Shown: positions 41,494 to 51,199, counted from the stretch's first letter. The stretch: 64,000 bases of DNA from Acidobacteriota bacterium (GCA_020439745.1 JAGQSC010000043.1:1-64000), one strand, 5' to 3'. A program made the numbers and translations. The notes: a model not told the origin generated them from the letters alone.

Positions 41494-42362
41494 TTGCCGC
41501 AGAAACGAAACAATTGTCCAAATCCTTCGGCAAAACCAAGGCCCTTGACGATGTGAGCGTGAAGCTTGCCCGAGGATCGGTCGTCGGCTTGATCGGGCTG
41601 AATGGTAGCGGTAAGACGACGCTTCTCCATCACTTTACGGGACTTCAAATCCCATCCTCAGGTGAATGCTTCACTTTTGGTGTTCCGGCCCATAAGCTCA
41701 ATGCAGACCAGTTGGGCAAAATCGGTTGTGTGTTTCAAAACCAGCGTTTGTTGGAATGGATGTCGGTTGATACGCACCTTCAATACATCAGCCGATTTTA
41801 TGCACATTGGGACACAGAACTCGCAGAGCGCTTGCTCCGCGATTTCGACCTCGACCCCAAGGCACATGTGGGTAGTCTTTCACCGGGCAATTTGCAGAAA
41901 TTAGCAGTGATCTGTGCCACCTGTCATCGACCTGAGTTTTTAATCTTGGATGAACCCGCAAGCGCTATGGACCCCATCGCAAGAAAATCCTTTCTGGTCT
42001 TACTTTTTGAATTGCTGGAACAAGAAGAACAGACGGTCGTGATTTCCTCGCATACGCTCACTGAAATCGAACGTATTGTGGATCACATCATATGCCTCGA
42101 CCGAGGCAAGTTACGGGAAGATTTGCCCTTCGATTCACTTCAAGAACAGTTCAGCGAGTGGCGCTTAAGTGGAAACACTCCTCTTGAACTTACAAAAGAA
42201 CCCTGGGTTTTGAATTGCGAAAGTGAATTGGGGTTGGCACGCGTGGTGTTGCGAGCTGAACCGGCCCAGCAAGCCGAATTGGCCGCCAAATATGGGCTCA
42301 AACCTGAAGCCAGGCGTATGAACCTGGACGAAATTTTTCCGTTCTTGATTGGAAAGGCGTAA
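41490..42362 (+). CDS. ABC transporter ATP-binding protein (YtrB-like)
   Basis: The ATG at 41490 overlaps the regulator's stop. The 290-residue ATPase shows Walker A GLNGSGKTT, a variant signature LSPGNLQK (canonical LSGGQ), and Walker B FLILDEPASAMDP, then the H-loop in VISSHTLTEIERI. The last 90 residues form a C-terminal extension. It pairs with the following multi-span protein as an ABC-2-like exporter, as in YtrA-type operons, which often respond to cell-wall-active compounds. Its permease starts 1 bp before its own stop ends (TAATG). The substrate is unknown. Confidence 0.9.
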   Translation: MIAAETKQLSKSFGKTKALDDVSVKLARGSVVGLIGLNGSGKTTLLHHFTGLQIPSSGECFTFGVPAHKLNADQLGKIGCVFQNQRLLEWMSVDTHLQYISRFYAHWDTELAERLLRDFDLDPKAHVGSLSPGNLQKLAVICATCHRPEFLILDEPASAMDPIARKSFLVLLFELLEQEEQTVVISSHTLTEIERIVDHIICLDRGKLREDLPFDSLQEQFSEWRLSGNTPLELTKEPWVLNCESELGLARVVLRAEPAQQAELAAKYGLKPEARRMNLDEIFPFLIGKA

Positions 42363-43690
42363 TGCAGGCCTACTTCTCACTCGTCATTAGGCCAAGTCTT
42401 GTCCTTTGGACGCTATGGTTAATGGCCATTAGCATCGGACTTTTTCAGTCTGAAATTGGCCATAAGGTCCTACTTGGTCTCATCCCGCTGTTGGGTTCCA
42501 TGCTGTTGTTGCAACCCGTGCGCGATTTACAGTCACGCCAATTCTCCTGGCTTTTGCCTCACCTTCGCCCGAAGGTCTTTTCGGGTGCACTGCTGATGTG
42601 CCTCTTGCTGTGCGCTTTGACGTTACTCATCCTTCGTCCCGAAATGCCACTCCTTCAAGCTGCCTTCATTGCCACGACGTATTCAGCCATGGGCACGTCG
42701 TTAAAAACCGATCAAGTGTCCATAATCCAACTGCGCGCCAACCTATCACTGGTCAGTTGGATACTGGCTCTAATCACCTTGGTTCGCATGGACATCGTCT
42801 GGGATCTCATGATGGACCACCCCTTTTGGATGTCCTTGGCCTGCCTAGCCACAACGATTGCTTACACGGTCTATTTGGTGGCTGAGGAAACCCATCGCGA
42901 GCTGACCAGATCTGGGTTCTTTTCGCTTTTCAACGCTTTGAATGCCTCTGTGGTCAAATCCTACAATCAGGCCTTGAAACAAAGACGCCGTTCTCGAGTG
43001 GTTCATAACTTCGATTGGTTACGCCCCGATATGAGTACCTGGCAAGGTTTGCGAATCGCGTTCACGGATCAATTTGGTTATCTGGGACTGGGGCGATACC
43101 TAGCCAGGTTTGTAGGTGCCACAGCGATTTTGATGCTGGTCTTCGGCATCACCATGCAGCACTTATGGGGCATGATGATTCCGCTCATGATTTTTGTTTA
43201 CATGTACCAATACCCGCTCAAGCTTAGAGATCATCTTCCCCGCCCCATAGATCGCACACAAAGGTGGCGTTCAGCGTTCTGGTGCTGTCAAGTGGAAACG
43301 CTCTTGTACACGGGCACTACCTTGGGGCTGATTTGGCTAATACAGACCTACCCGATACCTGTGTTCTCTGTGTCCAATGATGTCACCATCTCATTTCAGT
43401 CACCCGCTAAAGCCACGCTTTGGGTGGCCAGTACCTTTTGCCTGCTCCCAATTGTCCAATGGATGAGGAGACAGTTCGGATTCAAGGTATCAGCCTACAT
43501 CCTCATTAGTTCTGTGATGTTCGCAGCCAGCGCATTATTGGCGGCCGCGCTGGAACACATCGCAATCAGTTTCAGTGCCGCGTATGCGGTTTCACTTTTT
43601 GTTGTATTGACCCTGATTGTCCACACCACCTGTGCCCTATTGACCCGGCACGCCACGCTCCACAAAAGTTTTAAGTTTACAGACTGTTGA
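42362..43690 (+). CDS. Multi-span ABC permease-like membrane protein
   Basis: The 442-residue protein has about ten to twelve hydrophobic segments, beginning LVLWTLWLMAISIGLFQSEIG and ending AYAVSLFVVLTLIVHTTCALL. It includes a basic cytoplasmic loop in the middle (SYNQALKQRRRSRVVHN). No motif of a characterised permease family was recognised. Its place is directly after the YtrB-like ATPase, with a TAATG junction, and this makes it the membrane partner. A second ABC module follows after 13 bp, so the four genes and the regulator are probably one transcript. The start has no separate Shine-Dalgarno and relies on coupling. Confidence 0.75.
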   Translation: MQAYFSLVIRPSLVLWTLWLMAISIGLFQSEIGHKVLLGLIPLLGSMLLLQPVRDLQSRQFSWLLPHLRPKVFSGALLMCLLLCALTLLILRPEMPLLQAAFIATTYSAMGTSLKTDQVSIIQLRANLSLVSWILALITLVRMDIVWDLMMDHPFWMSLACLATTIAYTVYLVAEETHRELTRSGFFSLFNALNASVVKSYNQALKQRRRSRVVHNFDWLRPDMSTWQGLRIAFTDQFGYLGLGRYLARFVGATAILMLVFGITMQHLWGMMIPLMIFVYMYQYPLKLRDHLPRPIDRTQRWRSAFWCCQVETLLYTGTTLGLIWLIQTYPIPVFSVSNDVTISFQSPAKATLWVASTFCLLPIVQWMRRQFGFKVSAYILISSVMFAASALLAAALEHIAISFSAAYAVSLFVVLTLIVHTTCALLTRHATLHKSFKFTDC

Positions 43691-43703
43691 AAGGGGAAAG
43701 CCC

Positions 43704-44492
43704 ATGATTCAAGTAAATGCCATTGGCAAGAAATTCAAAATCAAAAAGACCAAGAAAACTCAAACCGAATTAGACCCAAGGGAACAGGATGGTTACTTCC
43801 ATGCCGTGCGCGACGTCAGTTTCACCTGCCCCGATGGATCGATCCTCGGATTGCTGGGCCCTAATGGTGCCGGGAAGACCACCGTGCTGCGCATGTTATC
43901 GACTGCTTTGAAGCCCACCTCCGGTTCTGCATCGATCAATGGCATCGACATTGTGCGGGACTCACTGGAAGTGCGACGTCAAATCGGCTTCCTGTCCGGA
44001 GCCACCGGGCTGTACGGTCGACTGACCCCGCGGGAGATGATCTATTACTATGGTCAACTTCACGGCATGACTCGCGAAGCTTGTCGATCAGAGTTGGAAT
44101 CCCTCAGCAGCATCATGCATATGGGCAGTTTTCTAGATCGACGCAACGACAACCTCTCCGCAGGCATGAAGCAGAAAGTAAGCATCGCGCGAACCCTGAT
44201 TCATGATCCGCAGGTGATTGTTTTTGACGAACCCACAACCGGCCTGGATGTAGAAGCCGCCGAAGCCATCATTCGGCTCATTGAAGATTGCAAGGCGCGA
44301 AAAAAGACGGTTCTTTTCTCAACCCACCACATGCATGAAGTGGAACGATTGTGTGATTCCGTGGTTTTGATTCATCACGGCGAAGTGGCATTCAACGGAA
44401 CCGTTGCTGACATGAAACGAACCGCCAACGAGACTCATCTTGACAAGGCTTTTCTCAACCTGATCGGCAAGGAGGCACGCCGTGCTGCGTAA
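43704..44492 (+). CDS. natA: ABC transporter ATP-binding protein, NatA-like
   Basis: The 262-residue ATPase starts at ATG 43704 after GAAAGGGGAAAG. Walker A is GPNGAGKTTVLRML, the signature is LSAGMKQKVSIA, Walker B VIVFDEPTTGLD, and the H-loop STHHMHEVERL. This is the NatA/CcmA-like exporter type. Residues about 10-30 hold an unusual basic insertion (KIKKTKKTQ). It overlaps the NatB-like permease by 11 bp. In Bacillus NatAB exports Na+; other relatives export drugs or peptides, so the name marks the family and not the substrate. Confidence 0.88.
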   Translation: MIQVNAIGKKFKIKKTKKTQTELDPREQDGYFHAVRDVSFTCPDGSILGLLGPNGAGKTTVLRMLSTALKPTSGSASINGIDIVRDSLEVRRQIGFLSGATGLYGRLTPREMIYYYGQLHGMTREACRSELESLSSIMHMGSFLDRRNDNLSAGMKQKVSIARTLIHDPQVIVFDEPTTGLDVEAAEAIIRLIEDCKARKKTVLFSTHHMHEVERLCDSVVLIHHGEVAFNGTVADMKRTANETHLDKAFLNLIGKEARRAA

Positions 44493-45693
44493 TGTATTGA
44501 CCATCTTCTTCAAGGAATTCAAAGAGATTATTCGCGATCGCAAAACTCTGATTTTCATGTTGGTACTTCCCACAGTGGCAGTTCCATTGCTGATCAGTCT
44601 GATGACCGAGTTCATGCTTAAGGCCGAAAAGAAAGCACAACAGGAAACTCTGCGATATGCAGTCTTCGGCGAAGATAATCTGCCGGACCTCGCAGACGCG
44701 TTCGCCGCCGATTCGAGTTTTGAACGAGTCATTCTCAAAGACCGTTCGGAAATCAATGATGCCATTGCTGACGAGCGCATCAAGTTTGGACTCATTATTC
44801 CCGAAGGTGCGAACGACAAAATGACCGAAGGCACACAATGCCAGGTGAAGTTGTACTACAACAACGCGTCCGTGGTGAGCCGTGTCAAGAAACGCGCGAG
44901 CGAATTGATCCAAAACTACTCGGAGGAAATCCGCAACAAGCGCCTCGCTGGTATTGGCGTAACTGGAATCCTCCAACGTGACGAATTGCTGAACCCCATC
45001 ACCATCGAAGACATTGGAACAGCAGATCAGCGCGAGCTCATCGGTGAGCGACTGGGCGGATTTCTCCCGTATTTCTTCATCATCTTCAGTTTCCTTGGCG
45101 CGCTCTATCCCGCCATTGACCTAGGTGCTGGAGAAAAAGAGAGAGGAACATTGGAGACGCTGCTCTTAACACCCGTTCCCAGGCTCCATCTTGTCTTCGG
45201 CAAGTTTCTGGTGGTGTTCACCACAGGCGTGGTTTCCTCAGTCCTCAGTCTGGTGGGGATGGCTGGGTACCTGTACACCAAAGGACAAAAGGTGCAGGGT
45301 GTCATGGGCGAAATCCTTTCATCCATCAGCGCGTCTGACCTTGCATTGGTGGGATCCATGCTTATCCCGACTGCTGCCATCTTTGCCGCACTGCTGCTGA
45401 GCATTTCGATCTATGCCAAGAGCTTCAAGGAAGCACAATCCTACGCCACACCGTTCAATTTCCTGTGCATTATTCCGGCCGTGGCCGCCATGATACCGGG
45501 CGTCGAGTTGAATTGGAAAACGGCCATGATCCCGATCACCAACGTATCGTTGGCAATTAAGGAACTGATCAAAGGCACTATGGACTACCAATTGCTGGTA
45601 GTGATTCTTACATCCACCACCATCTTGGCAGCTGGGTTGATGATCTTCAGCACCAAGTGGTTCGAACGGGAAAGCGTGCTTTTCCGCGAATAG
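44482..45693 (+). CDS. natB: ABC transporter permease, NatB/ABC-2 type
   Basis: The start is GTG 44482 with AAGGAGG about 6 bases upstream. The 403-residue protein has an N-terminal helix (about 20-40, TLIFMLVLPTVAVPLLISL), a large outer loop of roughly 130 residues, then five or six helices. The signature LGAGEKERGTLETLLLTPV sits before the second helix, the hallmark of the NatB/ABC-2 permease. It ends the regulator-led operon and is followed by a strong terminator. Together with NatA it forms a complete exporter. Confidence 0.9.
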   Translation: MLRNVLTIFFKEFKEIIRDRKTLIFMLVLPTVAVPLLISLMTEFMLKAEKKAQQETLRYAVFGEDNLPDLADAFAADSSFERVILKDRSEINDAIADERIKFGLIIPEGANDKMTEGTQCQVKLYYNNASVVSRVKKRASELIQNYSEEIRNKRLAGIGVTGILQRDELLNPITIEDIGTADQRELIGERLGGFLPYFFIIFSFLGALYPAIDLGAGEKERGTLETLLLTPVPRLHLVFGKFLVVFTTGVVSSVLSLVGMAGYLYTKGQKVQGVMGEILSSISASDLALVGSMLIPTAAIFAALLLSISIYAKSFKEAQSYATPFNFLCIIPAVAAMIPGVELNWKTAMIPITNVSLAIKELIKGTMDYQLLVVILTSTTILAAGLMIFSTKWFERESVLFRE

Positions 45694-45757
45694 CGTCACG
45701 GCCCAATCCACAATATCGGACCATTCACATGACACGTAAACGGGTCCGCAACAAGAC

Positions 45758-45805
45758 GACCTCCTGTTCGCATAGGAAACATGCGACAGGAGGTCATAGC
45801 TTTTT
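45758..45805 (+). terminator. Strong Rho-independent terminator after the GntR-ABC operon
   Basis: GACCTCCTGT-T-CGCAT (45758-45773) pairs with ATGCGACAGGAGGTC (45781-45795), giving fifteen pairs with one bulged T and a 7-base loop. A run of five Ts starts 5 bases later at 45801. It lies 65 bp after natB and separates that operon from pfkA. Confidence 0.85.
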
Positions 45806-45888
45806 GTAAAGAAGGGTTGAGATCGTGGTCATCGAAGCTGACGTATGCTAATGATGGAATCGCTCTCATTCATGGAGGAGGTATATAC

Positions 45889-46929
45889 ATGGAGCGCATC
45901 GGAGTTTTGACAGGGGGCGGCGATTGCCCCGGACTTAATGCTGCCATTCGAGCTGTCGTTCGCAAGGCGCGTGCCCTTGGTTATGATGTGATTGGCTTGA
46001 GACGAGGTTGGCGAGGTCTCATGGAAAAGGACATCGTTTCCCTAAACCTGGACTCGGTTTCTGGCATTCTGCCCAAGGGTGGCACCATCTTAGGCACCAG
46101 TCGCACGAACCCCTACAAATCAGCTGAAGACGCCGCTGTTGCTCAAAAGAACTTCAAAGAGCTTCAACTGAAAGCGCTGGTCGCGATTGGCGGCGAAGAT
46201 ACCTTGGGCGTTGCAGCCAAGTTAAGCCGTGATGGTTTTCCTGTGATAGGCGTGCCCAAGACTATCGACGGTGATATTTGGGGTACTGAGGCCACCATTG
46301 GTTTCGATACAGCCGTCAACATAGCCACCGACGCCATTGATCGCCTGCACTCCACAGCGGAGAGTCACGATCGCGTGATGATCGTTGAAATTATGGGACG
46401 GCACGCTGGTTGGCTTGCCCTTCGGTCAGGATTGGCAGGAGGCGCAGATCTGATTCTCATTCCCGAGGTACCCACCAACATCCAATCAATTACCGAAACA
46501 ATCATCAAACGGCATAAACGCGGCAAGAACTTTTCAATCGTGGTCGTATCAGAAGGTGCCAAAGTTGATTTCGGTGAAGCGGAGAGCACCGAGGTGTTGA
46601 AGAATGCGGAATTGGACGAATTCGGCCACGTGTCATTGGGCGGTGTTGCCAATGTCTTGGCGTCCAAGTTGAAAGCCATCACTCATTTCGACACTCGGGT
46701 CACCACACTGGGACATGTTCAGCGTGGTGGTACACCAACTGCGTTTGATCGCGCTTTGGCCAGTCACCTGGGTGTGCTTGCCGTTTCACTGATCCATCAG
46801 GGCAAATCCGGCCGAATGGTGGCGCTCAAAGACGGCCGTTTCACAGACGTGGACTTGGAAGGCGTGTTGGGCAAACTGCGATTGGTTGATGAAGGCGAAT
46901 ACCGGGTTGCAGAAGTCTTTTTTGGATAA
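45889..46929 (+). CDS. pfp: 6-phosphofructokinase with pyrophosphate-type active-site residues
   Basis: The ATG at 45889 follows a very strong GGAGGAGG; the frame is open to 45781. The 346-residue protein aligns residue-for-residue with E. coli PfkA in the core: GGGDCPG (with Gly11), Arg72 in TSRTNP, GGEDT (101-105) and PKTIDGD (123-129), then MGRHAGW. In ATP enzymes positions 104 and 124 are both Gly. Here they are Asp104 and Lys124, the combination known for pyrophosphate-dependent enzymes, which work reversibly. It leads the alpha-glucan block and overlaps the debranching gene. The kinase fold is certain; phosphoryl donor is predicted only. Confidence 0.9.
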   Translation: MERIGVLTGGGDCPGLNAAIRAVVRKARALGYDVIGLRRGWRGLMEKDIVSLNLDSVSGILPKGGTILGTSRTNPYKSAEDAAVAQKNFKELQLKALVAIGGEDTLGVAAKLSRDGFPVIGVPKTIDGDIWGTEATIGFDTAVNIATDAIDRLHSTAESHDRVMIVEIMGRHAGWLALRSGLAGGADLILIPEVPTNIQSITETIIKRHKRGKNFSIVVVSEGAKVDFGEAESTEVLKNAELDEFGHVSLGGVANVLASKLKAITHFDTRVTTLGHVQRGGTPTAFDRALASHLGVLAVSLIHQGKSGRMVALKDGRFTDVDLEGVLGKLRLVDEGEYRVAEVFFG

Positions 46930-48799
46930 GGACCTGAATGAAGCGATTGCCCGCTCAGATTTAGAATCCCTGTGCAGTAGAGAATGGCTGTGCACAAACG
47001 GTCTCGGCGGCTTCGCTTCAGGCACGGTTTCTCTGGCTCATACGCGCAAGTACCACGGACTCCTGGTTACAACCATTAGAGGAAGGTCCGGCCGATACAA
47101 TCTCCTCAATCAAATGGAGACCTGGATCGTCTTGGACGGCGAAGAGTTTCCGTTGAGTACCAACTTGTACGGCGACGTTTGCTATCCACATGGCTACAAG
47201 CACATTCGGGGGTTCAAATCTCGTCCCCATCCTACCTGGCAATTCCTCATCCGCGACATGCTGTGGTCGATGAGCCTGGCCATGGTACCAGGCCAACCCA
47301 CCATCCTCATCAGGTATCATTTCGTCCAAGGTCCACAAGGCGCTCACTTACGATGCCGACCGCTCTTAGCGTTTCGCAACATGCACCAAGTGGAAGAAAT
47401 ACGCGACCACGCTTGCTTCGATGTCACCCCGCATGATCAGGCTTGGGAACTAAGGCCTTTTCCAGAGGACCCTTCCCTATTCTTATCGAGCTCAATGCCA
47501 GGAGTATTCCAGGCTGAACCTCATTGGCACCAAAACCACACCTATCCCGAGGAATATCGAAGAGGGTATCCTTACCGCGAGACGCTCTTGCATCCTGGCG
47601 TGTTGGCGTTTCAGTTGGAACCTGGTCAAGACTGCGTGATCTCTGCCAGCACGAAACCCTTCATGAGCCCGGGTCCATTGTGGCAAAACCTACCGAGCGG
47701 TCATTCCGATACCTTGGTCCAGTCGGCCAGGAGCTTCGTGATTACCAATCCCGCCGGCCAGCGGTCCGTATTGGCTGGATATCCATGGTTTGATGAGTGG
47801 GGACGAGACACATTAATAGCCCTTCCCGGACTCACCCTGCATGAGCAGCAAGGCAATTGTGCAGCCGAAATCCTGCAAACCTATGCCAATCAGCGCATCG
47901 ACGGCCTTATCCCCAATACCCTTGGTTTTGGCGGTGGTTCGCATGGAACCAACTCTCTGGACGCTTCACTCTGGTTTGGATGGTCACTTTGGCACTGTCA
48001 GCGGCAATGGCCTGATCACCACCACCTCGGGGCACTAGGTGACGTACTATGTGAGCTTCGTACATCGCTACAAAATCGACACTCTGGTCTGATTCAGGTC
48101 CACGTAAATGGATTGATCTGGTCCGGCACTTCCATGACCAATCTCACGTGGATGGACGCGCAGGTGGATGGCGTGCCCATCACACCGCGTTGGGGTTATG
48201 CGGTCGAAATTAACGCACTCTGGCTACACTTGCTCTATTTGACGGACGCACCCGAATTTGAACGGACCCTCGATTCCTTTCGACGGCTTTTTTGGAATGG
48301 AACTTACCTTTGCGACACTGTTACCGACAATGGCCAAGACTCATCTATCCGTCCCAATCAACTGGTCGCACTTGCCTGTGCACCTGAGATCGTTTCATCA
48401 GACATGGCTTGCAGTATGCTTCGCATCATTCATGACGAATTGGTCACGCCCTACGGTTTGCGCACATTGTCACCCGACGATCCCAACTATCGGGGGCAAT
48501 ATGCAGGCAGTCAAGCCGAGCGGGACAGCGCTTACCATCAAGGCACCGTGTGGCCTTGGCTCTGCGGCATTTACGCGGACGGTGCACTTCGCTATGCGAC
48601 CAATCCAGAAACAACCGCAATGCAACTATTGAAGACCTTTGAACCCCTATGGAGCGCTCATCTGGCAGACGCCGGAATAGGCCACATCAGCGAAGTCTTC
48701 GACGGTGATCCGCCCCATCGGCCGGGCGGATGTTTCGCTCAAGCTTGGAGCACGGCCGAGGTGATCCGTGCGAAAATGATGCTGGAAAGGGGCATCTAG
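46886..48799 (+). CDS. Amylo-alpha-1,6-glucosidase (glycogen debranching enzyme, GH133-like)
   Basis: The 5' end is uncertain: TTG 46886, ATG 46889, TTG 46907 and TTG 46922 are all in frame, and all overlap pfp. The protein of about 630 residues has an N-terminal sugar-binding domain with WLCTNGLGGFASGTV and TRKYHGLLV, the signature of bacterial debranching enzymes. The alpha/alpha catalytic barrel has YPWFDEWGRDTLIALPGL, DASLWFGW, GLIWSGTSMTNLTWMDAQV with the catalytic-region Asp, and HQGTVWPWL near the end. It removes alpha-1,6-linked glucose stubs left by phosphorylase. The next gene starts directly at its stop. Confidence 0.93.
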   Translation: MMKANTGLQKSFLDKDLNEAIARSDLESLCSREWLCTNGLGGFASGTVSLAHTRKYHGLLVTTIRGRSGRYNLLNQMETWIVLDGEEFPLSTNLYGDVCYPHGYKHIRGFKSRPHPTWQFLIRDMLWSMSLAMVPGQPTILIRYHFVQGPQGAHLRCRPLLAFRNMHQVEEIRDHACFDVTPHDQAWELRPFPEDPSLFLSSSMPGVFQAEPHWHQNHTYPEEYRRGYPYRETLLHPGVLAFQLEPGQDCVISASTKPFMSPGPLWQNLPSGHSDTLVQSARSFVITNPAGQRSVLAGYPWFDEWGRDTLIALPGLTLHEQQGNCAAEILQTYANQRIDGLIPNTLGFGGGSHGTNSLDASLWFGWSLWHCQRQWPDHHHLGALGDVLCELRTSLQNRHSGLIQVHVNGLIWSGTSMTNLTWMDAQVDGVPITPRWGYAVEINALWLHLLYLTDAPEFERTLDSFRRLFWNGTYLCDTVTDNGQDSSIRPNQLVALACAPEIVSSDMACSMLRIIHDELVTPYGLRTLSPDDPNYRGQYAGSQAERDSAYHQGTVWPWLCGIYADGALRYATNPETTAMQLLKTFEPLWSAHLADAGIGHISEVFDGDPPHRPGGCFAQAWSTAEVIRAKMMLERGI

Positions 48800-49993
48800 A
48801 TGAGGATACTCGAGTTAGGTTGGGAGTTCCCACCACAAAAGAGTGGAGGACTTGGAACGGCATGCGAAGGAATTTGCCGTGGCCTTTTGCGCTTGGGCCA
48901 TGATGTCACGTTTTTCATGCCAAGCGCGCCTGAACGCGACGACATAGCCCTTGTGGGTGCAAATTCTATTCATCAAGACAATCCTACCGATGGCTCGCTG
49001 ACCCCTTACTCAATAGCCAGCTCGCTCCTTCCCTATCATTCCGAAACAAGTTATCAGGACACGCCACACCCGTTCGAAGGTGGATATGGCGCGTCGCTTT
49101 TCGAAGAGGTCCAACGGTTCGCCAGCGTGGCCGCCCAGTTCGCGCGAAAAGGTGCATTTGACGTGATTCATGCCCATGACTGGATGACGTTCCCAGCAGC
49201 TTCGGCAATCCGTCACCTGGCCCAGGTGCCCATAGCGGCTCACGTTCACTCACTTGAAATCGACCGTGCACCACAAGGTGCGAATCAGACCATTATGGAC
49301 ATGGAGAAGCAGGGTTTGCAGGCGGCTGATGCAATCATTTGTGTCAGTGGCAGAACGAAGTCGATGGTGATCGATCAATATGGCATTGAGTCTAAGAAAA
49401 TCCACGTCGCACACAATGCTGCTTTTCCGGTGACTCGTCCTCGCAAAAAGCATCCATGGGGTTCTGACAAGCTGGTCGTGTACCTAGGGCGAATCACTCA
49501 CCAAAAAGGGCCCGAAACCTTTGTTCTTGCGGCTGCGCAATTACTGCAATATATGCAGGATGTACAGTTCATTATGGCCGGCGATGGTGACCTGCTTCGC
49601 CCAATGATTGAGCGCGTCACCGACGCAAGGCTACAGCGCCACTTCCATTTCACCGGTTTTCTGAAAGACAACCACGCCTCGGATCTGTTGGCCATGGCTG
49701 ATCTTTATGTGCTGCCGAGTGTTTCTGAGCCTTTTGGTATCGCGCCTCTGGAGGCCATGCTCCACGGTGTCCCGGTTATTGTCACGAATCAGGCTGGCGT
49801 GGTCGAAGTCATGCCCAGCGCCCCACGTGTAGACCATTGGGACGTCGTAGGATTGTCTGATTGGATGCAACGGATTCTGACGAACGACGATCTGGCAAAC
49901 GAGCTTGTGCGTTCAGGTGCCAAAGACCTGACAGCCGTAAGTTGGGACCACACTGCAGAAACCATCAGTCAAATACTCCAAAACCTCGCCTGA
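48800..49993 (+). CDS. GT4-family glycosyltransferase (glycogen synthase/GlgM-like)
   Basis: The ATG follows the debranching stop without a gap. The 397-residue GT-B protein has the N-terminal GWEFPPQKSGGLGTACEG loop that binds the glucosyl donor, VIHAHDWMTFP, VYLGRITHQKGPE, and the donor-site motif SEPFGIAPLEAMLHGVPVI with its two conserved Glu. This EX7E pattern is the GT4 retaining signature. Neighbours handle alpha-glucan. GT4 members in such clusters make alpha-glucan or maltose 1-phosphate (GlgM), so a role in glycogen or maltosyl-donor synthesis is likely. The specific reaction is inferred from context. Confidence 0.85.
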   Translation: MRILELGWEFPPQKSGGLGTACEGICRGLLRLGHDVTFFMPSAPERDDIALVGANSIHQDNPTDGSLTPYSIASSLLPYHSETSYQDTPHPFEGGYGASLFEEVQRFASVAAQFARKGAFDVIHAHDWMTFPAASAIRHLAQVPIAAHVHSLEIDRAPQGANQTIMDMEKQGLQAADAIICVSGRTKSMVIDQYGIESKKIHVAHNAAFPVTRPRKKHPWGSDKLVVYLGRITHQKGPETFVLAAAQLLQYMQDVQFIMAGDGDLLRPMIERVTDARLQRHFHFTGFLKDNHASDLLAMADLYVLPSVSEPFGIAPLEAMLHGVPVIVTNQAGVVEVMPSAPRVDHWDVVGLSDWMQRILTNDDLANELVRSGAKDLTAVSWDHTAETISQILQNLA

Positions 49994-51162
49994 TGCGGCT
50001 CTGTTTCTATTTTCAGGTCCACCAACCCTATCGGCTCAATCGAACTTACTCCATTTTTGATATTGGCACGCGAACTTCCTATTTTGACGATTCCCTGAAT
50101 CAAAGCGTTATGAGTCGGGTCTCACAAAATTGCTACCTGCCCACCAACAAGTTACTCCTGGACCTGATTCGCCAATGGGATATGCGCTGTGCCTTTTCGA
50201 TTACGCAAACGGCGCTCTCTCAAATGAAGCAATGGGTCCCCGAAGTCATCGACTCCTTTACAGCCTTGTTTGAAACAGGTCGCGTTGAGTTACTTTCGGA
50301 GTCCAGCCACCACAGTCTGGCATCGGTGTACTCCATGGCCGAGTTTTGTGACCAGGTGCGACTGCACACCGTGACCTGTAAACAGCATCTCCAAGCACCG
50401 TCGCGTATTTTCCGCAACACGGAATTGATCTATTTCGACCAGGTGGCTGAAGCCGTTTCTCAATTGAACCTGGACGCCATGCTTTGCGAGGGAAGTCAAA
50501 GCGTGCTTGGCTGGCGCTCACCCAACCACGTTTATCGTGGACCGTCCTCCGTCAAACTGTTGCCGCGGCACTTCCAGTTCTCTGACGACGTCGCATTTCG
50601 ATTCGCGAACCAAGCGTGGGAAGGCTACCCGCTGACGGCGCATAAGTATGCAAAATGGCTGGAGCAATCAACCCTTGAAGCCGACTGCATCAACGTCTTT
50701 CTGGATTATGAAACGTTTGGTGAACACCATAAATCGTCAAGCGGCATCCTGGATTTTCTCACCCAGCTTCCTGCCGCAGTGCACAAAACGAGATCGATGA
50801 CTTTTGCCACACCGTCTGAAGTCGTTGACAACTGCCGCCCTCGTGATGTCCTGGCTGTCCCCAATCCGGTCTCATGGGCTGATTCGGCACGTGATCTATC
50901 TACCTGGGCGGGGAACCACATGCAGCGTGCCTTGCTTGAAGACCTGTATGCGCTCGAATCCGCGGTCAAGTCTCGGGGCGATGCTCATTTACTAGAGGTT
51001 TGGCGTCGCCTACAGACTTCAGATCACTTCTACTATCTGAGCACAAAAACAGATGCGGATGGAGCGGTCCATCAGTATTTCAACCCGTTCACCAGCCCCT
51101 ATCACGCTTACATGGTCACCCATCACATTCTCACCGACATGCGACTCAAGTTGAATGCCTGA
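49993..51162 (+). CDS. GH57-family alpha-amylase/4-alpha-glucanotransferase-like enzyme
   Basis: The ATG overlaps the previous stop by one base (TGATG). The 389-residue protein begins MRLCFYFQVHQPYR, GH57 motif I (HQP). The nucleophile Glu144 lies in RNTELIYFDQ and the acid/base Asp238 in FLDYETFGEHH, both the family's invariant positions. SESSHHSLAS is motif II. Intracellular GH57 enzymes rearrange or hydrolyse alpha-1,4-glucans and some form alpha-1,6 branches. No signal peptide is present, so it acts on stored glucan. The trio debranching-GT4-GH57 is directly coupled and should be one transcript. Confidence 0.92.
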   Translation: MRLCFYFQVHQPYRLNRTYSIFDIGTRTSYFDDSLNQSVMSRVSQNCYLPTNKLLLDLIRQWDMRCAFSITQTALSQMKQWVPEVIDSFTALFETGRVELLSESSHHSLASVYSMAEFCDQVRLHTVTCKQHLQAPSRIFRNTELIYFDQVAEAVSQLNLDAMLCEGSQSVLGWRSPNHVYRGPSSVKLLPRHFQFSDDVAFRFANQAWEGYPLTAHKYAKWLEQSTLEADCINVFLDYETFGEHHKSSSGILDFLTQLPAAVHKTRSMTFATPSEVVDNCRPRDVLAVPNPVSWADSARDLSTWAGNHMQRALLEDLYALESAVKSRGDAHLLEVWRRLQTSDHFYYLSTKTDADGAVHQYFNPFTSPYHAYMVTHHILTDMRLKLNA

Positions 51163-51199
51163 ACTGTACGTTTCGTCACGGACTCAAACCTAGGAGCTA

